NCBI GenBank assembly: GCA_947493165.1
Contig: CANLPY010000001.1
Span: 1,898,501 to 1,962,500, forward strand
Origin: an uncultured Erythrobacter sp.
GTDB taxonomy: Bacteria > Pseudomonadota > Alphaproteobacteria > Sphingomonadales > Sphingomonadaceae
Length of the DNA stretch: 64,000 nucleotides
Direction: 5' to 3'
The notes beneath the pieces are model-generated. The model did not search any database, was not told the origin of the DNA, and was given only the letters and a program-made list of their open reading frames with translations. Made by a program: the position numbers and the translations under genes. Of the stretch, positions 18,951 through 28,845 are shown piece by piece; position 1 is the stretch's first letter; the number at the start of each line of letters is the position of its first letter.

Positions 18951-20443
18951 CCCACACTCCCCTCAAGCGAAATCGCCAGCAGCTTCTGCGCCTCAACCGC
19001 GAATTCCATCGGCAGCTCTTTCAGCACGTCTTTGGCAAAGCCGTTGACGATCAGCGCAACAGCCTCTTCCTCGTCCAGCCCGCGTTGCTGCGCGTAGAAC
19101 ATTTGCTCATCGGAGATTTTGGACGTCGTCGCCTCATGCTCAATCTGAGCGCCGGGGTTCTTCACCTCGATATAGGGCACGGTGTGCGCGCCGCATTCAT
19201 CGCCGAGCAGCAGGCTGTCGCACTGCGTAAAATTGCGCACGCCGTCGGCATTGGGGCCAACCCGCACAAGGCCGCGATAGGTGTTGTTCGACTTGCCCGC
19301 CGAAATACCTTTGGAGATGATAGTCGAGCGCGAGCCCTTGCCATTGTGGATCATCTTCGTGCCGGTGTCGGCCTGTTGGAAATTGTTGGTGACAGCGACC
19401 GAGTAAAACTCGCCCACGCTGTCTTCGCCATTGAGCACGCAGGACGGGTATTTCCACGTCACAGCAGAGCCGGTTTCAACCTGCGTCCAGCTGATCTTCG
19501 AGCGATCGCCCTGACACAGCCCGCGCTTGGTCACGAAATTGTAGATCCCGCCCACGCCTTCGGAATTGCCGGGATACCAGTTCTGGACGGTCGAATATTT
19601 GATCTCGGCCTCTTCCATCGCGACCAGTTCGACCACGGCGGCGTGCAGCTGGTTTTCATCGCGCATCGGCGCGGTGCAGCCTTCCAGATAAGAGACGTAA
19701 GCACCCTTCTCCGCGATGATCAGCGTGCGCTCAAACTGGCCGGTGTTCTCCGCATTGATGCGGAAGTAAGTGCTAAGCTCCATCGGGCAGCGCACGCCCT
19801 CTGGCACATACACAAACGTACCATCGGAAAAGACCGCGCAATTCAAAGTCGCAAAGTAATTGTCGCGCTGAGGGACGACTTTGCCGAGCCACTTTTTGAC
19901 GAGCTCTGGATATTCCTTGATCGCTTCGCTGATCGACAGGAAGATAACGCCGGCCTTCTTCAACTCCTCGCGAAAGGTGGTGGCGACGCTGACGCTGTCA
20001 AACACGGCGTCCACCGCGACTTTCTTTGCGCCTTTGACGCCGGCCAGCACTTCTTGTTCGCCCAATGGAATGCCTAGCTTGTCGTAAACGCGCTTAATCT
20101 CAGGATCGAGATCATCGAGCGAATCCAGCTCAACTTTTTTGGTCGGTGCGGCATAGTAATATGCGTCTTGATAGTCGATCTTGGGATAGCCGACTTTGGC
20201 CCAATCCGGCTCTTCCATCTGCTCCCACATGCGGAATGCTTTCAGCCGCCAGTCGAGCATCCATTCTGGCTCTCCCTTTTTGCCAGAGATAAAGCGCACT
20301 GTGTCTTCGGTCAGGCCTTTCTCTGCAAATTCGGTTTCGATGTCCGCTGACCAGCCGTGCTCATATTCAGCCGCGTTGGCCGCTGCATCTTTGGCATCCT
20401 GATCAATTTCAGGTTTGTCGTGAAGGTCGAGATTATCGGTCAT
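18947..20443 (-). CDS. sufB: SufB, Fe-S cluster scaffold protein
   Basis: Scaffold subunit of SufBCD, 498 residues, full length for the family. Seen blocks: [33 protein letters not shown], the YLEGCTAPM segment with the sulfur-accepting Cys, and the C-terminal DQLF-like [27 protein letters not shown]. Overlaps the regulator gene upstream and the unknown gene downstream by 4 bp. Confidence 0.97.
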   Translation of the reverse strand: MTDNLDLHDKPEIDQDAKDAAANAAEYEHGWSADIETEFAEKGLTEDTVRFISGKKGEPEWMLDWRLKAFRMWEQMEEPDWAKVGYPKIDYQDAYYYAAPTKKVELDSLDDLDPEIKRVYDKLGIPLGEQEVLAGVKGAKKVAVDAVFDSVSVATTFREELKKAGVIFLSISEAIKEYPELVKKWLGKVVPQRDNYFATLNCAVFSDGTFVYVPEGVRCPMELSTYFRINAENTGQFERTLIIAEKGAYVSYLEGCTAPMRDENQLHAAVVELVAMEEAEIKYSTVQNWYPGNSEGVGGIYNFVTKRGLCQGDRSKISWTQVETGSAVTWKYPSCVLNGEDSVGEFYSVAVTNNFQQADTGTKMIHNGKGSRSTIISKGISAGKSNNTYRGLVRVGPNADGVRNFTQCDSLLLGDECGAHTVPYIEVKNPGAQIEHEATTSKISDEQMFYAQQRGLDEEEAVALIVNGFAKDVLKELPMEFAVEAQKLLAISLEGSVG

Positions 20444-20850
20444 GCTGTTTCCTTGGCGTGCACCAGCTGCGTCAGCGCAATATCCGCCAACGCGCCGCGC
20501 AGCGCATCATTAATGATCGGCCAATGCGGCTTCATCGAGCACGCATCTTCAAAATCGCATTCCTGCGCTTCAACGCAGGCGGTCAGCGCAATCGGCCCCT
20601 CAACCGCTTCGACAATGTCAGCAACGCTGATCGCGGCGGCTGGCCGGGCCAGCTGCAATCCGCCATGCGCCCCGCGAACAGAACGCAGCAGATGCGCACC
20701 GGTTAACTTGGACACGAGGCGCTGAACCGTGGGTACGGGCAGGCCAGATTCCCGCGCCAATTCAGCCGCGCTCACCCGCCCATCGCCGCAATGGCTGGCA
20801 GCCTGACGCATGATAATCACAGCGTAATCGGCGAGGTTGGATAGGCGCAT
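20440..20850 (-). CDS. Rrf2-family SUF system regulator
   Basis: A 136-residue winged-helix repressor of the IscR/SufR type that senses cluster status. The recognition helix region is [20 protein letters not shown], the wing RGAHGGLQL, and three Cys (92, 98 and 104 in [16 protein letters not shown]) could bind a cluster. It is the first gene of the suf operon and overlaps sufB by 4 bp. A perfect palindrome lies 6 bp before its start, so it probably controls its own operon. Confidence 0.93.
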   Translation of the reverse strand: MRLSNLADYAVIIMRQAASHCGDGRVSAAELARESGLPVPTVQRLVSKLTGAHLLRSVRGAHGGLQLARPAAAISVADIVEAVEGPIALTACVEAQECDFEDACSMKPHWPIINDALRGALADIALTQLVHAKETA

Positions 20851-20855
20851 AGCTA

Positions 20856-20868
20856 AATTGGACCAATT
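20856..20868. promoter_or_regulatory. Palindrome before the suf operon, candidate operator
   Basis: AATTGGACCAATT is a 6-1-6 perfect inverted repeat six bases before the regulator's start codon. On the minus strand a TTGAAA and a GACTAATC lie further upstream, so transcription would begin near this palindrome. It fits autoregulation, but the protein-site match is inferred. Confidence 0.45.
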
Positions 20869-20953
20869 CGTTCTGATTAGTCACGTATGCGCCGCAAACG
20901 GCGGTTTCAAGCCGAAATGGCTTGTTGCGAGTCGTTAGCGTTAGTATTGGCGG

Positions 20954-22801
20954 CTAGCGAGACAGCCCGCGCCGTGCCTCCACCCACGCTTCGATATTTT
21001 CTTCCAGCACATCAAGCGGAACTGGCCCGCTGGCAAGAACAGTATCGTGGAACCCGCGAATATCGAAGGCATCGCCCAATTCACCGCGCGCTTTCTCGCG
21101 AATTTCCATGATTTTGAGCTTGCCGATTGTGTAAGCGGTCGCTTGGCCCGGATAGACAATATAGCGCTCAATCGCCTTGCGAATATCGCCATCAGGGTTG
21201 GGTGTGTTGTCAGTGAGATACTGAATCGCTTCCTCGCGTGTCCAACGTTTGTGGTGGATGCCTGTATCGACCACCAAACGGCACGCCCGCCATAGCTCCA
21301 TGCCGAGCCGTCCAAAATCAGAATAGGGATCGGTGTAAAAGCCCATCTCCTTGGGCAATTCCTCCGAATAGAGCCCCCAGCCCTCGGTATATGCTGTCAC
21401 CCCGCCAAAGCGGCGGAATGGCGGAAGATCGCTCATTTCAGTTTGCAAAGCGCGCTGCAAATGGTGGCCGGGCGAACCCTCATGATAGGCGAGCGCCTCC
21501 AGCTCATTTTTCGACATATCGCGCAGATTATAGAGGTTCACATAATAAGTGCCGGGTCGCGAACCATCGGGCGTGGGGCTTTGATAAAAGGCCTTGCCCG
21601 CGCTCTTTTCACGAAACGCCTCGACCGGTTTGATCACCATCGGAACCCTAGGAAGCCTGCCGAAATATTCCGGCAATTTCGCTTCCATTTTGCGCAAGGC
21701 CGCATTGGCGTCGGCTAGATATTCCTCACGCGTGTTGTAGAAAAACCTCTCGTCCGTGCGGGTGAACTCAAAGAATTCCTGCAAGCTGCCCTCGAAGCCG
21801 ACCTGATCCATGATGCCGCGCATTTCACCATGAATGCGCTCAACTTCGCTGAGGCCAATGTTGTGTATCTCATCCGCCGTCAGGTCGGTCGTGGTGTAAT
21901 TCTTGAGCAGCGCGCTGTAATAATTTGCGCCGTCCGGCAAACGCCACACGCCGTCGTCAGTGGGCGCGACCGCCTGCTGGCGCTTCATTTCAGCGAGTAG
22001 CCGCTGGAGTGCAGGTTCAGCAGAACCCGTCCACGCATCGCGGGCCTGTTCGTAAAGAATTGACGCCTCAGCCGCCTCCGCAGCGCTGTTTTGGTCCGCC
22101 ACCGGCAGCTTGGCTACCTTGGCCTTGAAATCCACCAAGACCGCATTGTCGTCGCCCGCTTTCAGCAGGTTCTCAATATCCGAGATTACATAGGGGAAGA
22201 CCCATTTGGGCGGCATCACGCCGTTATTGGCACGGTCGCGGGCTTCGGCAGTCAGCGTATCGAGCACTTCGGCCATGCCAGCGATCCGCTCAATATAGGC
22301 GTCAGCATGTTCGGCCGTATCAATGCGGTGGATGTTGATAAGGAACGCCGGAAGCTGGCTTTGTGCGCCGCGCATCTGATTGAACAGATAGACGTTTTCG
22401 CGATATTTGTAAGTGCGTGCGCTGCGCTCCGCCATCGCCTTGAACAGACGCAAAGACAGGGCCTCGGAATCGCGAATAGGCACACCATCGTAAAACGATT
22501 CAATCCCGCTGGCGTATTTTTGCAGCAATTCCTGCTCTGCCGCTGCGCCAGCATCGCTGTAATCATTCCATTTGCCGTAGTCCTCATCGCGCCGCCCGCG
22601 ATATGCTTTGCCTTCAGGCGATAGCGCCAATTGCGCCTCATCATAGCGCGTGAACAGCTCGCCGAGTGTTGGCGCAGGCGCGGGGACCGTGAATGACGAT
22701 TGCGTCGAGGTGCTCGCTACTTTTTGCTGTGCGGCAGGGGCGCAGGCAGCCAACGAAAGAGCAAGAGCTGAGCAGGTCGAAGCGACAACGAAGCGGCGCA
22801 T
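20954..22801 (-). CDS. DUF885 family lipoprotein (putative metallo-hydrolase)
   Basis: About 615 residues. From ATG 22801 it has a lipoprotein signal ending SLAAC (Cys18); the AGGGA eight bases upstream supports this start over longer readings. The DUF885 zinc motif YHEGSPGHHLQ is present, together with TAYTEGWGLYSEELP and YPGQATAYTIGK, the typical C-terminal blocks. Relatives are proposed peptidases or hydrolases of the periplasm; substrate unknown. It is transcribed away from the suf operon's upstream end and has no clear operon partner. Confidence 0.88.
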   Translation of the reverse strand: MRRFVVASTCSALALSLAACAPAAQQKVASTSTQSSFTVPAPAPTLGELFTRYDEAQLALSPEGKAYRGRRDEDYGKWNDYSDAGAAAEQELLQKYASGIESFYDGVPIRDSEALSLRLFKAMAERSARTYKYRENVYLFNQMRGAQSQLPAFLINIHRIDTAEHADAYIERIAGMAEVLDTLTAEARDRANNGVMPPKWVFPYVISDIENLLKAGDDNAVLVDFKAKVAKLPVADQNSAAEAAEASILYEQARDAWTGSAEPALQRLLAEMKRQQAVAPTDDGVWRLPDGANYYSALLKNYTTTDLTADEIHNIGLSEVERIHGEMRGIMDQVGFEGSLQEFFEFTRTDERFFYNTREEYLADANAALRKMEAKLPEYFGRLPRVPMVIKPVEAFREKSAGKAFYQSPTPDGSRPGTYYVNLYNLRDMSKNELEALAYHEGSPGHHLQRALQTEMSDLPPFRRFGGVTAYTEGWGLYSEELPKEMGFYTDPYSDFGRLGMELWRACRLVVDTGIHHKRWTREEAIQYLTDNTPNPDGDIRKAIERYIVYPGQATAYTIGKLKIMEIREKARGELGDAFDIRGFHDTVLASGPVPLDVLEENIEAWVEARRGLSR

Positions 22802-22880
22802 ATGGAGCATCCCTGTGGGTTGGTGTACTTTGTTAAATACGTGCGAACGCGTAAAATGTGCCGCACAGCCTAATGCATGA

Positions 22881-23804
22881 TTATCCCAATTCGCGAAAAT
22901 TCTTCGGATCAATCATTTCACTAAGGAACGGATTTGCATCGTCGCGCAGCCTTGCTGGTGTGCGTCCGGCGAAACGCTGGATCTCGCGGATCATATGAGA
23001 TTGGTCGAAAAATGCATCAGCCAGTTCGGCCTCATACTCAGGCGTTAGCTGCGGGAAGGACAGTAAAGCCGCTGCTCTCAGCGCGCGATATTTGCGTGCA
23101 AGCGCCTGAGGCGGAAGGCCGAAATATCGCTCAACCAGCCGCTGAACCTGTCGCTCTGAATAGGCCGCTTTGGCCATCAAATCAGCCAGCTCTGGATTAA
23201 GAGACGCGCCCAGCCATTGGTTCACTGTCTTGATCAGCTCAACATGGCGCGGGTTGAGCTTGCGCGCCTTATTTTCAATATAAGCACCAATTGCTAAGGC
23301 GCACTCTTTGGCGCTCATCTTGCCGGATAGATATCCAGCAATCAAAGGTTCTCCCATCGCCACCACGTCTGAGCCGAGCACTTGGCTCGCCTCCAGCATG
23401 CGATCGCGATTTTCCCCTGCGTGCAGGCCGGTAAGCGCGGCCCACCCTTGGGGCGTAAGCGCGGCACCTATCGCATGAAACGGCCCTTCAACTTCAATAG
23501 GAGTGGCCATGGATAGCGGTGAAAGCATAGCAATCGGGTGGTTTGGATCTCCCCGCCCGTCGGGGAATCGCATTTCTCCCTCGCCGCGCGGAAACAACGC
23601 CAAATGCCCAATTGAAGCAGGCTGAATGTCTCTGATGATCGGTTCATCACAGCGGAAATGATACAGCGTTGTGACGTATTGGCTGACGCCGGAAGGTGGC
23701 GGAATGTAGTCGACCGAAATGAGCGATTCAGGAGTTAGGTCAAACTCTGCTTCAGCAGCAGAATCAGTCTGCTCGTAAAAATCAGTATCGTGAAAATCAG
23801 TCAT
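22881..23804 (-). CDS. AraC family transcriptional regulator
   Basis: A 307-residue protein with an N-terminal cupin-like sensing region and a C-terminal AraC DNA-binding domain: ELADLMAKAAYSERQVQRLV (first helix-turn-helix) and DAFFDQSHMIREIQRFAGRTPARLR (second, the usual conserved signature). ATG 23804 is chosen because upstream frames are not family-like. The regulated genes are not evident. Its leader contains a strong terminator with a possible small RNA (see 23856-23962). Confidence 0.88.
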   Translation of the reverse strand: MTDFHDTDFYEQTDSAAEAEFDLTPESLISVDYIPPPSGVSQYVTTLYHFRCDEPIIRDIQPASIGHLALFPRGEGEMRFPDGRGDPNHPIAMLSPLSMATPIEVEGPFHAIGAALTPQGWAALTGLHAGENRDRMLEASQVLGSDVVAMGEPLIAGYLSGKMSAKECALAIGAYIENKARKLNPRHVELIKTVNQWLGASLNPELADLMAKAAYSERQVQRLVERYFGLPPQALARKYRALRAAALLSFPQLTPEYEAELADAFFDQSHMIREIQRFAGRTPARLRDDANPFLSEMIDPKNFRELG

Positions 23805-23855
23805 AATCGGCGCCCCACGGCGCGACGGATAACCGCTTTGTCTGTGATTTAACAC

Positions 23856-23886
23856 AAAAAAAGGGCGGCCCAGTAATGAGCCGCCC
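23856..23886 (-). terminator. Strong intrinsic terminator upstream of the AraC gene
   Basis: On the minus strand GGGCGGC (23886-23880), a 10-base loop and GCCGCCC (23869-23863) are followed by seven T (23862-23856). No annotated gene on that strand ends here, and the AraC start lies 52 bases further on. Confidence 0.8.
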
Positions 23887-23962
23887 TATTGAAGTTGAGG
23901 AACTCTTCGCATTGCTGCTCCGAGCCCTTCGGGTCGCACGAGTGTGTTAGGCGATTCGTGCG
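23856..23962 (-). ncRNA. Candidate small RNA or attenuating leader
   Basis: About 107 bases on the minus strand. A TACAAT hexamer (23975-23970) is a good -10, placing the start near 23963; the -35 is weak. The RNA would begin with a hairpin of CGCACGA (23962-23956) pairing with TCGTGCG (23941-23935), then a short CCC-GAA-GGG hairpin, and end at the terminator above. It may be a free small RNA or a conditional terminator in the AraC leader. No family was recognised. The remaining interval up to pyrD holds no gene I can support. Confidence 0.45.
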
Positions 23963-24070
23963 GCGAATAATTGTATGCAAACGACAAGTCGCGTCGGACA
24001 GACGTTTTTTATTAAGCGGCGTTGCGTCTTACCCTCGACAAGTCTCCGAATCTTGCGATAGCGCGCACTT

Positions 24071-25132
24071 ATGTTGTTTCGCCTTCTACGTCCCGCCATC
24101 TTTTCTCTTGATTCGGAACAGGCGCACCGCATGGGCATTGCTGCGCTCAAACTGTCACCGCTGCGCACCCCAAACCCTGCGAGAGCCAGCGCGATTGAAG
24201 TTGCCGGATTGCGTTTTCCCAATCCAGTTGGTGTAGCTGCCGGTTTCGACAAAGATGCAGAAGTGCCCGACCAACTGCTGGGTCTTGGGTTTGGCTTCAC
24301 TGAGGTTGGCTCCATCACACCCCGCCCGCAGGCAGGCAATCCGAAGCCTCGCCTTTTTCGCCTTATTGAAGACAAGGCCGTGATCAATCGCATGGGCTTT
24401 AACAATGGCGGCGGAGATGCGGCCCTTGCCCGCTTGCAAAAGCGCGCAAGCAACCCTCAGGCCCAAAGCGGAATTGTCGGCATTAACGTCGGGGCGAATA
24501 AGGATTCCGACGATCGCATCGCTGATTACGCCGCGATGGCGCGGATGATGACGCCGCTGGCGAGCTATCTCGCAGTCAATGTCTCCAGCCCGAACACTCC
24601 GGGCCTGCGTGCTTTGCAGGATGAAGGCGCGCTGAGCGAACTGATCGAGGTGGTGATTGCCGCGCGGGCTGATGCGGGCGGAAAACTTGATACACTGCCG
24701 CCTATCTTCCTCAAAGTCGCGCCGGACCTGCTGCAAGATGACATTGATGCCATTGCCCGCATCGCGCTTGATAAAAAGCTAGGCGCGCTCATCGTCTCCA
24801 ACACGACCATTTCGCGGCCCGCTTCATTGCGTTCGCATCATGCTGGCGAGACCGGCGGCTTGTCTGGCGCGCCCTTGCGCGAATTGGCGCTCCAGCGGGT
24901 GCGTGATTTCCGCAAGGCGACAGGCGGCGAAATACCGCTGGTTGGCGTGGGCGGCATTGCCAGCGCTGAACACGCATGGGCACGCATCCGCGCAGGGGCA
25001 TCGCTCGTCCAGCTCTATTCCGCGATGGTCTATGAAGGGCCGGGTCTCGGCGCGCGCATTGCCAAGGGTATCGAACGGTTGATGAAGCGGGATGGCTTTA
25101 CAAGCATTGCAGAGGCGGTCGGAAGCGAATAG
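24071..25132 (+). CDS. pyrD: Dihydroorotate dehydrogenase (quinone), class 2
   Basis: Fourth step of pyrimidine synthesis, coupled to the membrane quinone pool. The 353-residue protein has the class 2 N-terminal membrane-associating extension (residues 1-40), AGFDKDAEVPDQLLGLGFGF, the NVSSPNTPGLRALQ active-site loop with the catalytic Ser, SNTTISRP and the FMN phosphate site VGVGGIASAEHAW. The next gene, ggt, begins 11 bp on. Confidence 0.96.
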   Translation: MLFRLLRPAIFSLDSEQAHRMGIAALKLSPLRTPNPARASAIEVAGLRFPNPVGVAAGFDKDAEVPDQLLGLGFGFTEVGSITPRPQAGNPKPRLFRLIEDKAVINRMGFNNGGGDAALARLQKRASNPQAQSGIVGINVGANKDSDDRIADYAAMARMMTPLASYLAVNVSSPNTPGLRALQDEGALSELIEVVIAARADAGGKLDTLPPIFLKVAPDLLQDDIDAIARIALDKKLGALIVSNTTISRPASLRSHHAGETGGLSGAPLRELALQRVRDFRKATGGEIPLVGVGGIASAEHAWARIRAGASLVQLYSAMVYEGPGLGARIAKGIERLMKRDGFTSIAEAVGSE

Positions 25133-25143
25133 CGAGCGTTTCC

Positions 25144-26877
25144 ATGATAAAACGCGCCACCTTCAGCCTCCTCAGCCTCGCGCTGGCAACCGGCTGCTCC
25201 GCCTACAGCTCACAAGAAACCGCCGCCACGGCCTCCACGCAGACGCAAGCCGCGCGATCTGGCGCAGTCAGCAGCGCCGATCCGCGCGCAACCGCAGCGG
25301 GCGAAGCGATCCTTGCGAAAGGCGGCTCTGCCACCGATGCCGCTATCGCTGTTATGCTCGCGCTGACTGTGGTCGAACCGCAAAGCTCTGGTATTGGCGG
25401 CGGCGGCTTCCTTGTTCGAGCGGATGGCAATGGCGGCGAGTTGCTAACCTATGATGGCCGCGAAACGGCCCCGCGCGCCGCGACCGGCACGCGCTTTCTT
25501 GACGATGACGGGGAGCGTTTAACGCGCGAAACTCGCGTGTTGTCAGGCCTAAGTGTTGGTGTGCCCGGAAATCTCGCCCTCGCTGCAAGAGCACACGCCG
25601 CGCACGGCAAATTGCCTTGGGCCGATTTGTTCCAGCCAGCCATCAAATTGGCTGACGAAGGTTTTCGCATGAATGTGCGGCTCAACGAATCGCTTTCGGG
25701 CCGTAACAAGGGCCGCGCTGGTCTAACGCGTGAAGCTCGCGCAGTTTTCTTTGGCACAGATGGAGAGCCGCTGCCCGTCGGTTCAATCGTGCGCAATGAT
25801 GATCTCGCCGAGGCGCTGACTGACATTGCCGAGAGCGGCGCCGAAGCGCTGTATGATCGCAACGCTGAAGACCTCGCTGAATACATTGCAGAGAAAACCC
25901 CGCGTGACGGCAAAATGGTGACAAGTGACATCACATCCTACGTTGCCAAGCTGCGCGATCCGGTCTGCGCAGATTATCGCGAGTACAAAGTGTGCGGTAT
26001 GGGCCCGCCCTCATCTGGCGGCGTCGCTGTCGCGCAGATGCTAGCCCAGCTTGAACGCTTTGACTTGGCCGCGCTTGGCCCAGAAAGCGCAAACTTCTGG
26101 CATCTGTTCTTAGAATCGCAGCGCGTTGCCTATGCCGACCGCGAACTGTACATCGGCGATAGCGATTTCGTTTCTGTGCCTGTCGCTGGCCTTGTCGATC
26201 CAGACTATCTCGCCAGCCGCAGCGCGCTGATCAGTCCGGCCGCCGCAATCACAGACTTGAAAGCGGGAACGCCTCCCGGTGCGCCGCTTGCGCGAGCTGA
26301 TGGTGATGAGCCACCGGAGAACGGAACAACGCACTTCTCTGTCACAGACGCAGACGGCAATGCCATCAGCTACACATCCACCGTCGAGGGCGCATTTGGA
26401 TCAGGCCTGTTCTTTGGTGGCTTTTACCTCAATAATGAGCTGACCGATTTTAGCTCCACCCCTGTACGCGATGGCAAGCCGGTCGCGAATGCTGTTGAAG
26501 GCGGAAAGCGTCCGCGCAGCTCCATGGCGCCGACAATCGTGTTTGATGCCACTGGAGAGCCAGTGCTGGTCATTGGCGCAGCCGGCGGTCCTACTATCCC
26601 TGTGCAAGTGGCCCGTTCTATCATCGGTGTCGTCGATTTTGGCATGAGCGCGCAAGAAGCGCTCGGCCTGCCGCTGATTATGGCCTTCGGCGACACGGTT
26701 GTGATCGAGCAGGGCACTCAGCTGGAGAATATGCAAGACCAGTTCCAGGCGCTGGGCCATGCGCAAATTCGCCCCTTTGGCCCACCGCTCAAAGCCAATG
26801 CGCTGCGCCGCACCGAGAGCGGCTGGGAAGTGGCAACCGATCCGCGCATCGCCCCCAAGCTGGTCTACACGCGATAG
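25144..26877 (+). CDS. ggt: Gamma-glutamyltransferase, exported lipoprotein
   Basis: Transfers or hydrolyses the gamma-glutamyl group of glutathione; it self-cleaves into two subunits. Length 577. A lipoprotein signal ends LATGC (Cys19). The N-terminal half shows GGSATDAAIAVMLALTVVEPQSSGIGGGGF; the cleavage site and catalytic Thr are in ENGTTHFSVTD (about residue 395), followed by RPRSSMAPTIVFD and GAAGGPTI. Probably acts in the periplasm on glutathione for Cys and Glu recovery. Confidence 0.94.
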   Translation: MIKRATFSLLSLALATGCSAYSSQETAATASTQTQAARSGAVSSADPRATAAGEAILAKGGSATDAAIAVMLALTVVEPQSSGIGGGGFLVRADGNGGELLTYDGRETAPRAATGTRFLDDDGERLTRETRVLSGLSVGVPGNLALAARAHAAHGKLPWADLFQPAIKLADEGFRMNVRLNESLSGRNKGRAGLTREARAVFFGTDGEPLPVGSIVRNDDLAEALTDIAESGAEALYDRNAEDLAEYIAEKTPRDGKMVTSDITSYVAKLRDPVCADYREYKVCGMGPPSSGGVAVAQMLAQLERFDLAALGPESANFWHLFLESQRVAYADRELYIGDSDFVSVPVAGLVDPDYLASRSALISPAAAITDLKAGTPPGAPLARADGDEPPENGTTHFSVTDADGNAISYTSTVEGAFGSGLFFGGFYLNNELTDFSSTPVRDGKPVANAVEGGKRPRSSMAPTIVFDATGEPVLVIGAAGGPTIPVQVARSIIGVVDFGMSAQEALGLPLIMAFGDTVVIEQGTQLENMQDQFQALGHAQIRPFGPPLKANALRRTESGWEVATDPRIAPKLVYTR

Positions 26878-27012
26878 GCCGTCGGTTTGGGGGAACCCAG
26901 CCTGCCTTCGGCGCATTGCCCAATCACACACAAATCATCCATGCTTGCCGCGGTGACCGTGCGCGCCTAACTTGGCGGAGAAACGAAACCTTGGTGGGGG
27001 AGCCAAATTTCA

Positions 27013-28830
27013 GTGCCGCAAAATACCCATATCGAAGACATTGAGACCGCAAACAATCTCGTCGAACTGTTTCTGAAGCGCGCCGATGAAAAGGGCGATG
27101 CGCCTTTTCTGGGGCGCAAACAGGATGGCGAATGGACAACACAAAGCTGGCGCGACGTGGCAGAGCAGGTTTGCTTGCTGGCCGAAGGTTTGCGCCGCAT
27201 TGGCCTGTCTGATGGAGACCGGGTTGCGCTGGTCTCTGAAAACCGCCCGGAATGGTGTATTTCAGACTTGGCGGTGATGGCTGCTGGCTGCATCACTGTG
27301 CCGACCTACATCACCAATACTGAGCGCGATCACTGCCACATCCTCGATAATTCGGGCGCGCGCGCAGTGATTGTTTCAAACGAAAAATTGCTCGGCCCCG
27401 TTCACGGCGCGGTGCAATCGACCGGCATTGCGGACCATGTGATCGGGATTGACGATCTAAAGCGGCATCAATCTAGCGGATTTGAATTTCACAACCGGGC
27501 CAATGTAACTGCGGGCGACGCAGCCGCAGCGCGCGCGGCGGTCGATGCGCGAATTGCCAGCATTTCTCGCGATGACACGGCCTGTCTGATCTACACATCT
27601 GGCACAGGCGGCGCTCCGCGCGGCGTAAAGCAGCACCACGGATCGATCCTGTGCAATGTCGCAGGCGCAGCGGAAATCCTGATCGATGATTTCGGGATTT
27701 CTGACGAGCGCTTCCTTTCCTTCCTCCCGCTCAGCCACGCTTACGAACATTCCGGCGGGCAATATCTCCCGATCGGTGTCGGCGCGGAAATCTATTACTC
27801 CGAGGGGCTGGAAAAGCTCGCCAGCAATATCGAGGAAGTGCGCCCGACCATCATGGTCGTCGTGCCGCGCCTATTCGAAGTGCTACGCACCCGCATCCTC
27901 AAGCAAGTGCAGAAACAGGGCAAGCTCGCCAATTACCTGATGGACCGCGCGCTGACGATTGGCGAGAAAGAGGCCGAACGCGGCAAGAAGCGCAGGCGCG
28001 ACAAGCCGATGGATTTCATCGTCGAGCGCACTTTGCGCCCCAAAATCCGCGCCAAGTTCGGCGGCCGGATCAAGGCGATGGTTTCTGGCGGCGCGCCGCT
28101 CAATCCCGATGTCGGCATCTTCTTTGAGGCGATGGGCCTCACCATGCTGCAGGGTTATGGCCAGACCGAGGCCGGACCGGTGATCAGCTGCAACCGCCCG
28201 GCCTCTGGCCTGAAGATGGACACGGTCGGCCCGCCGATGCGCGGGGTGGAAATTAAGATCGCTGAGGACGGCGAAATCCTGTGCCGCGGTGAGCTGGTGA
28301 TGCATGGCTATTGGCAGAACGAAGCCGAAACCGCGCGCACGGTGAAGGATGGCTGGCTGCACACTGGCGATATCGGCCATCTGGACGATGCCGGGCGGAT
28401 CGTCATCACCGACCGCAAGAAGGACATGATCGTCAACGACAAGGGCGATAATGTCGCGCCGCAAAAGATCGAAGGCATGCTGACTTTGCAGCCGGAAATC
28501 GCGCAGGCGATGGTGAGCGGCGACAAGCGGCCTTACGTCGTCGGCTTGATCGTGCCGGACGCGGAATGGGCAGTCGAATGGGCGCGCGCCAATGATGAGA
28601 AGTTCGACATGGCCGCGCTGCAAGGCCTGCCTGCATTCAAGCAAGCGGTGCGCGCGGCGGTCGACCGGGTGAACAAGGATCTCTCGGTGATCGAGAAGGT
28701 GCGGCAGTTTACCTTTGCGGATGAGGCGTTCTCAATCGAGAATGAAGAAATGACGCCGAGCATGAAGATCCGCCGGCATAAAATCCGCGACCGCTATCAG
28801 GAGCAGATCAACGGGCTGTATCGGGGGTAG
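27013..28830 (+). CDS. Long-chain fatty acyl-CoA synthetase (AMP-forming)
   Basis: A 605-residue enzyme of the ANL superfamily. Core motifs: IYTSGTGGAPRGVKQHHGSI (AMP-binding P-loop, about 193-212), GGAPLNPDVGIFFEAMGLTMLQGYGQTEAGPVI, GWLHTGDIGHLD and DRKKDMIVNDKGDNVAP. This long-chain group (FadD15/LACS-like) starts with a short N-terminal region as here. The start is a GTG at 27013. It activates fatty acids to acyl-CoA; the chain-length range is not read from sequence. Confidence 0.92.
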   Translation: MPQNTHIEDIETANNLVELFLKRADEKGDAPFLGRKQDGEWTTQSWRDVAEQVCLLAEGLRRIGLSDGDRVALVSENRPEWCISDLAVMAAGCITVPTYITNTERDHCHILDNSGARAVIVSNEKLLGPVHGAVQSTGIADHVIGIDDLKRHQSSGFEFHNRANVTAGDAAAARAAVDARIASISRDDTACLIYTSGTGGAPRGVKQHHGSILCNVAGAAEILIDDFGISDERFLSFLPLSHAYEHSGGQYLPIGVGAEIYYSEGLEKLASNIEEVRPTIMVVVPRLFEVLRTRILKQVQKQGKLANYLMDRALTIGEKEAERGKKRRRDKPMDFIVERTLRPKIRAKFGGRIKAMVSGGAPLNPDVGIFFEAMGLTMLQGYGQTEAGPVISCNRPASGLKMDTVGPPMRGVEIKIAEDGEILCRGELVMHGYWQNEAETARTVKDGWLHTGDIGHLDDAGRIVITDRKKDMIVNDKGDNVAPQKIEGMLTLQPEIAQAMVSGDKRPYVVGLIVPDAEWAVEWARANDEKFDMAALQGLPAFKQAVRAAVDRVNKDLSVIEKVRQFTFADEAFSIENEEMTPSMKIRRHKIRDRYQEQINGLYRG

Positions 28831-28845
28831 TCAGGCGTATTTAAG

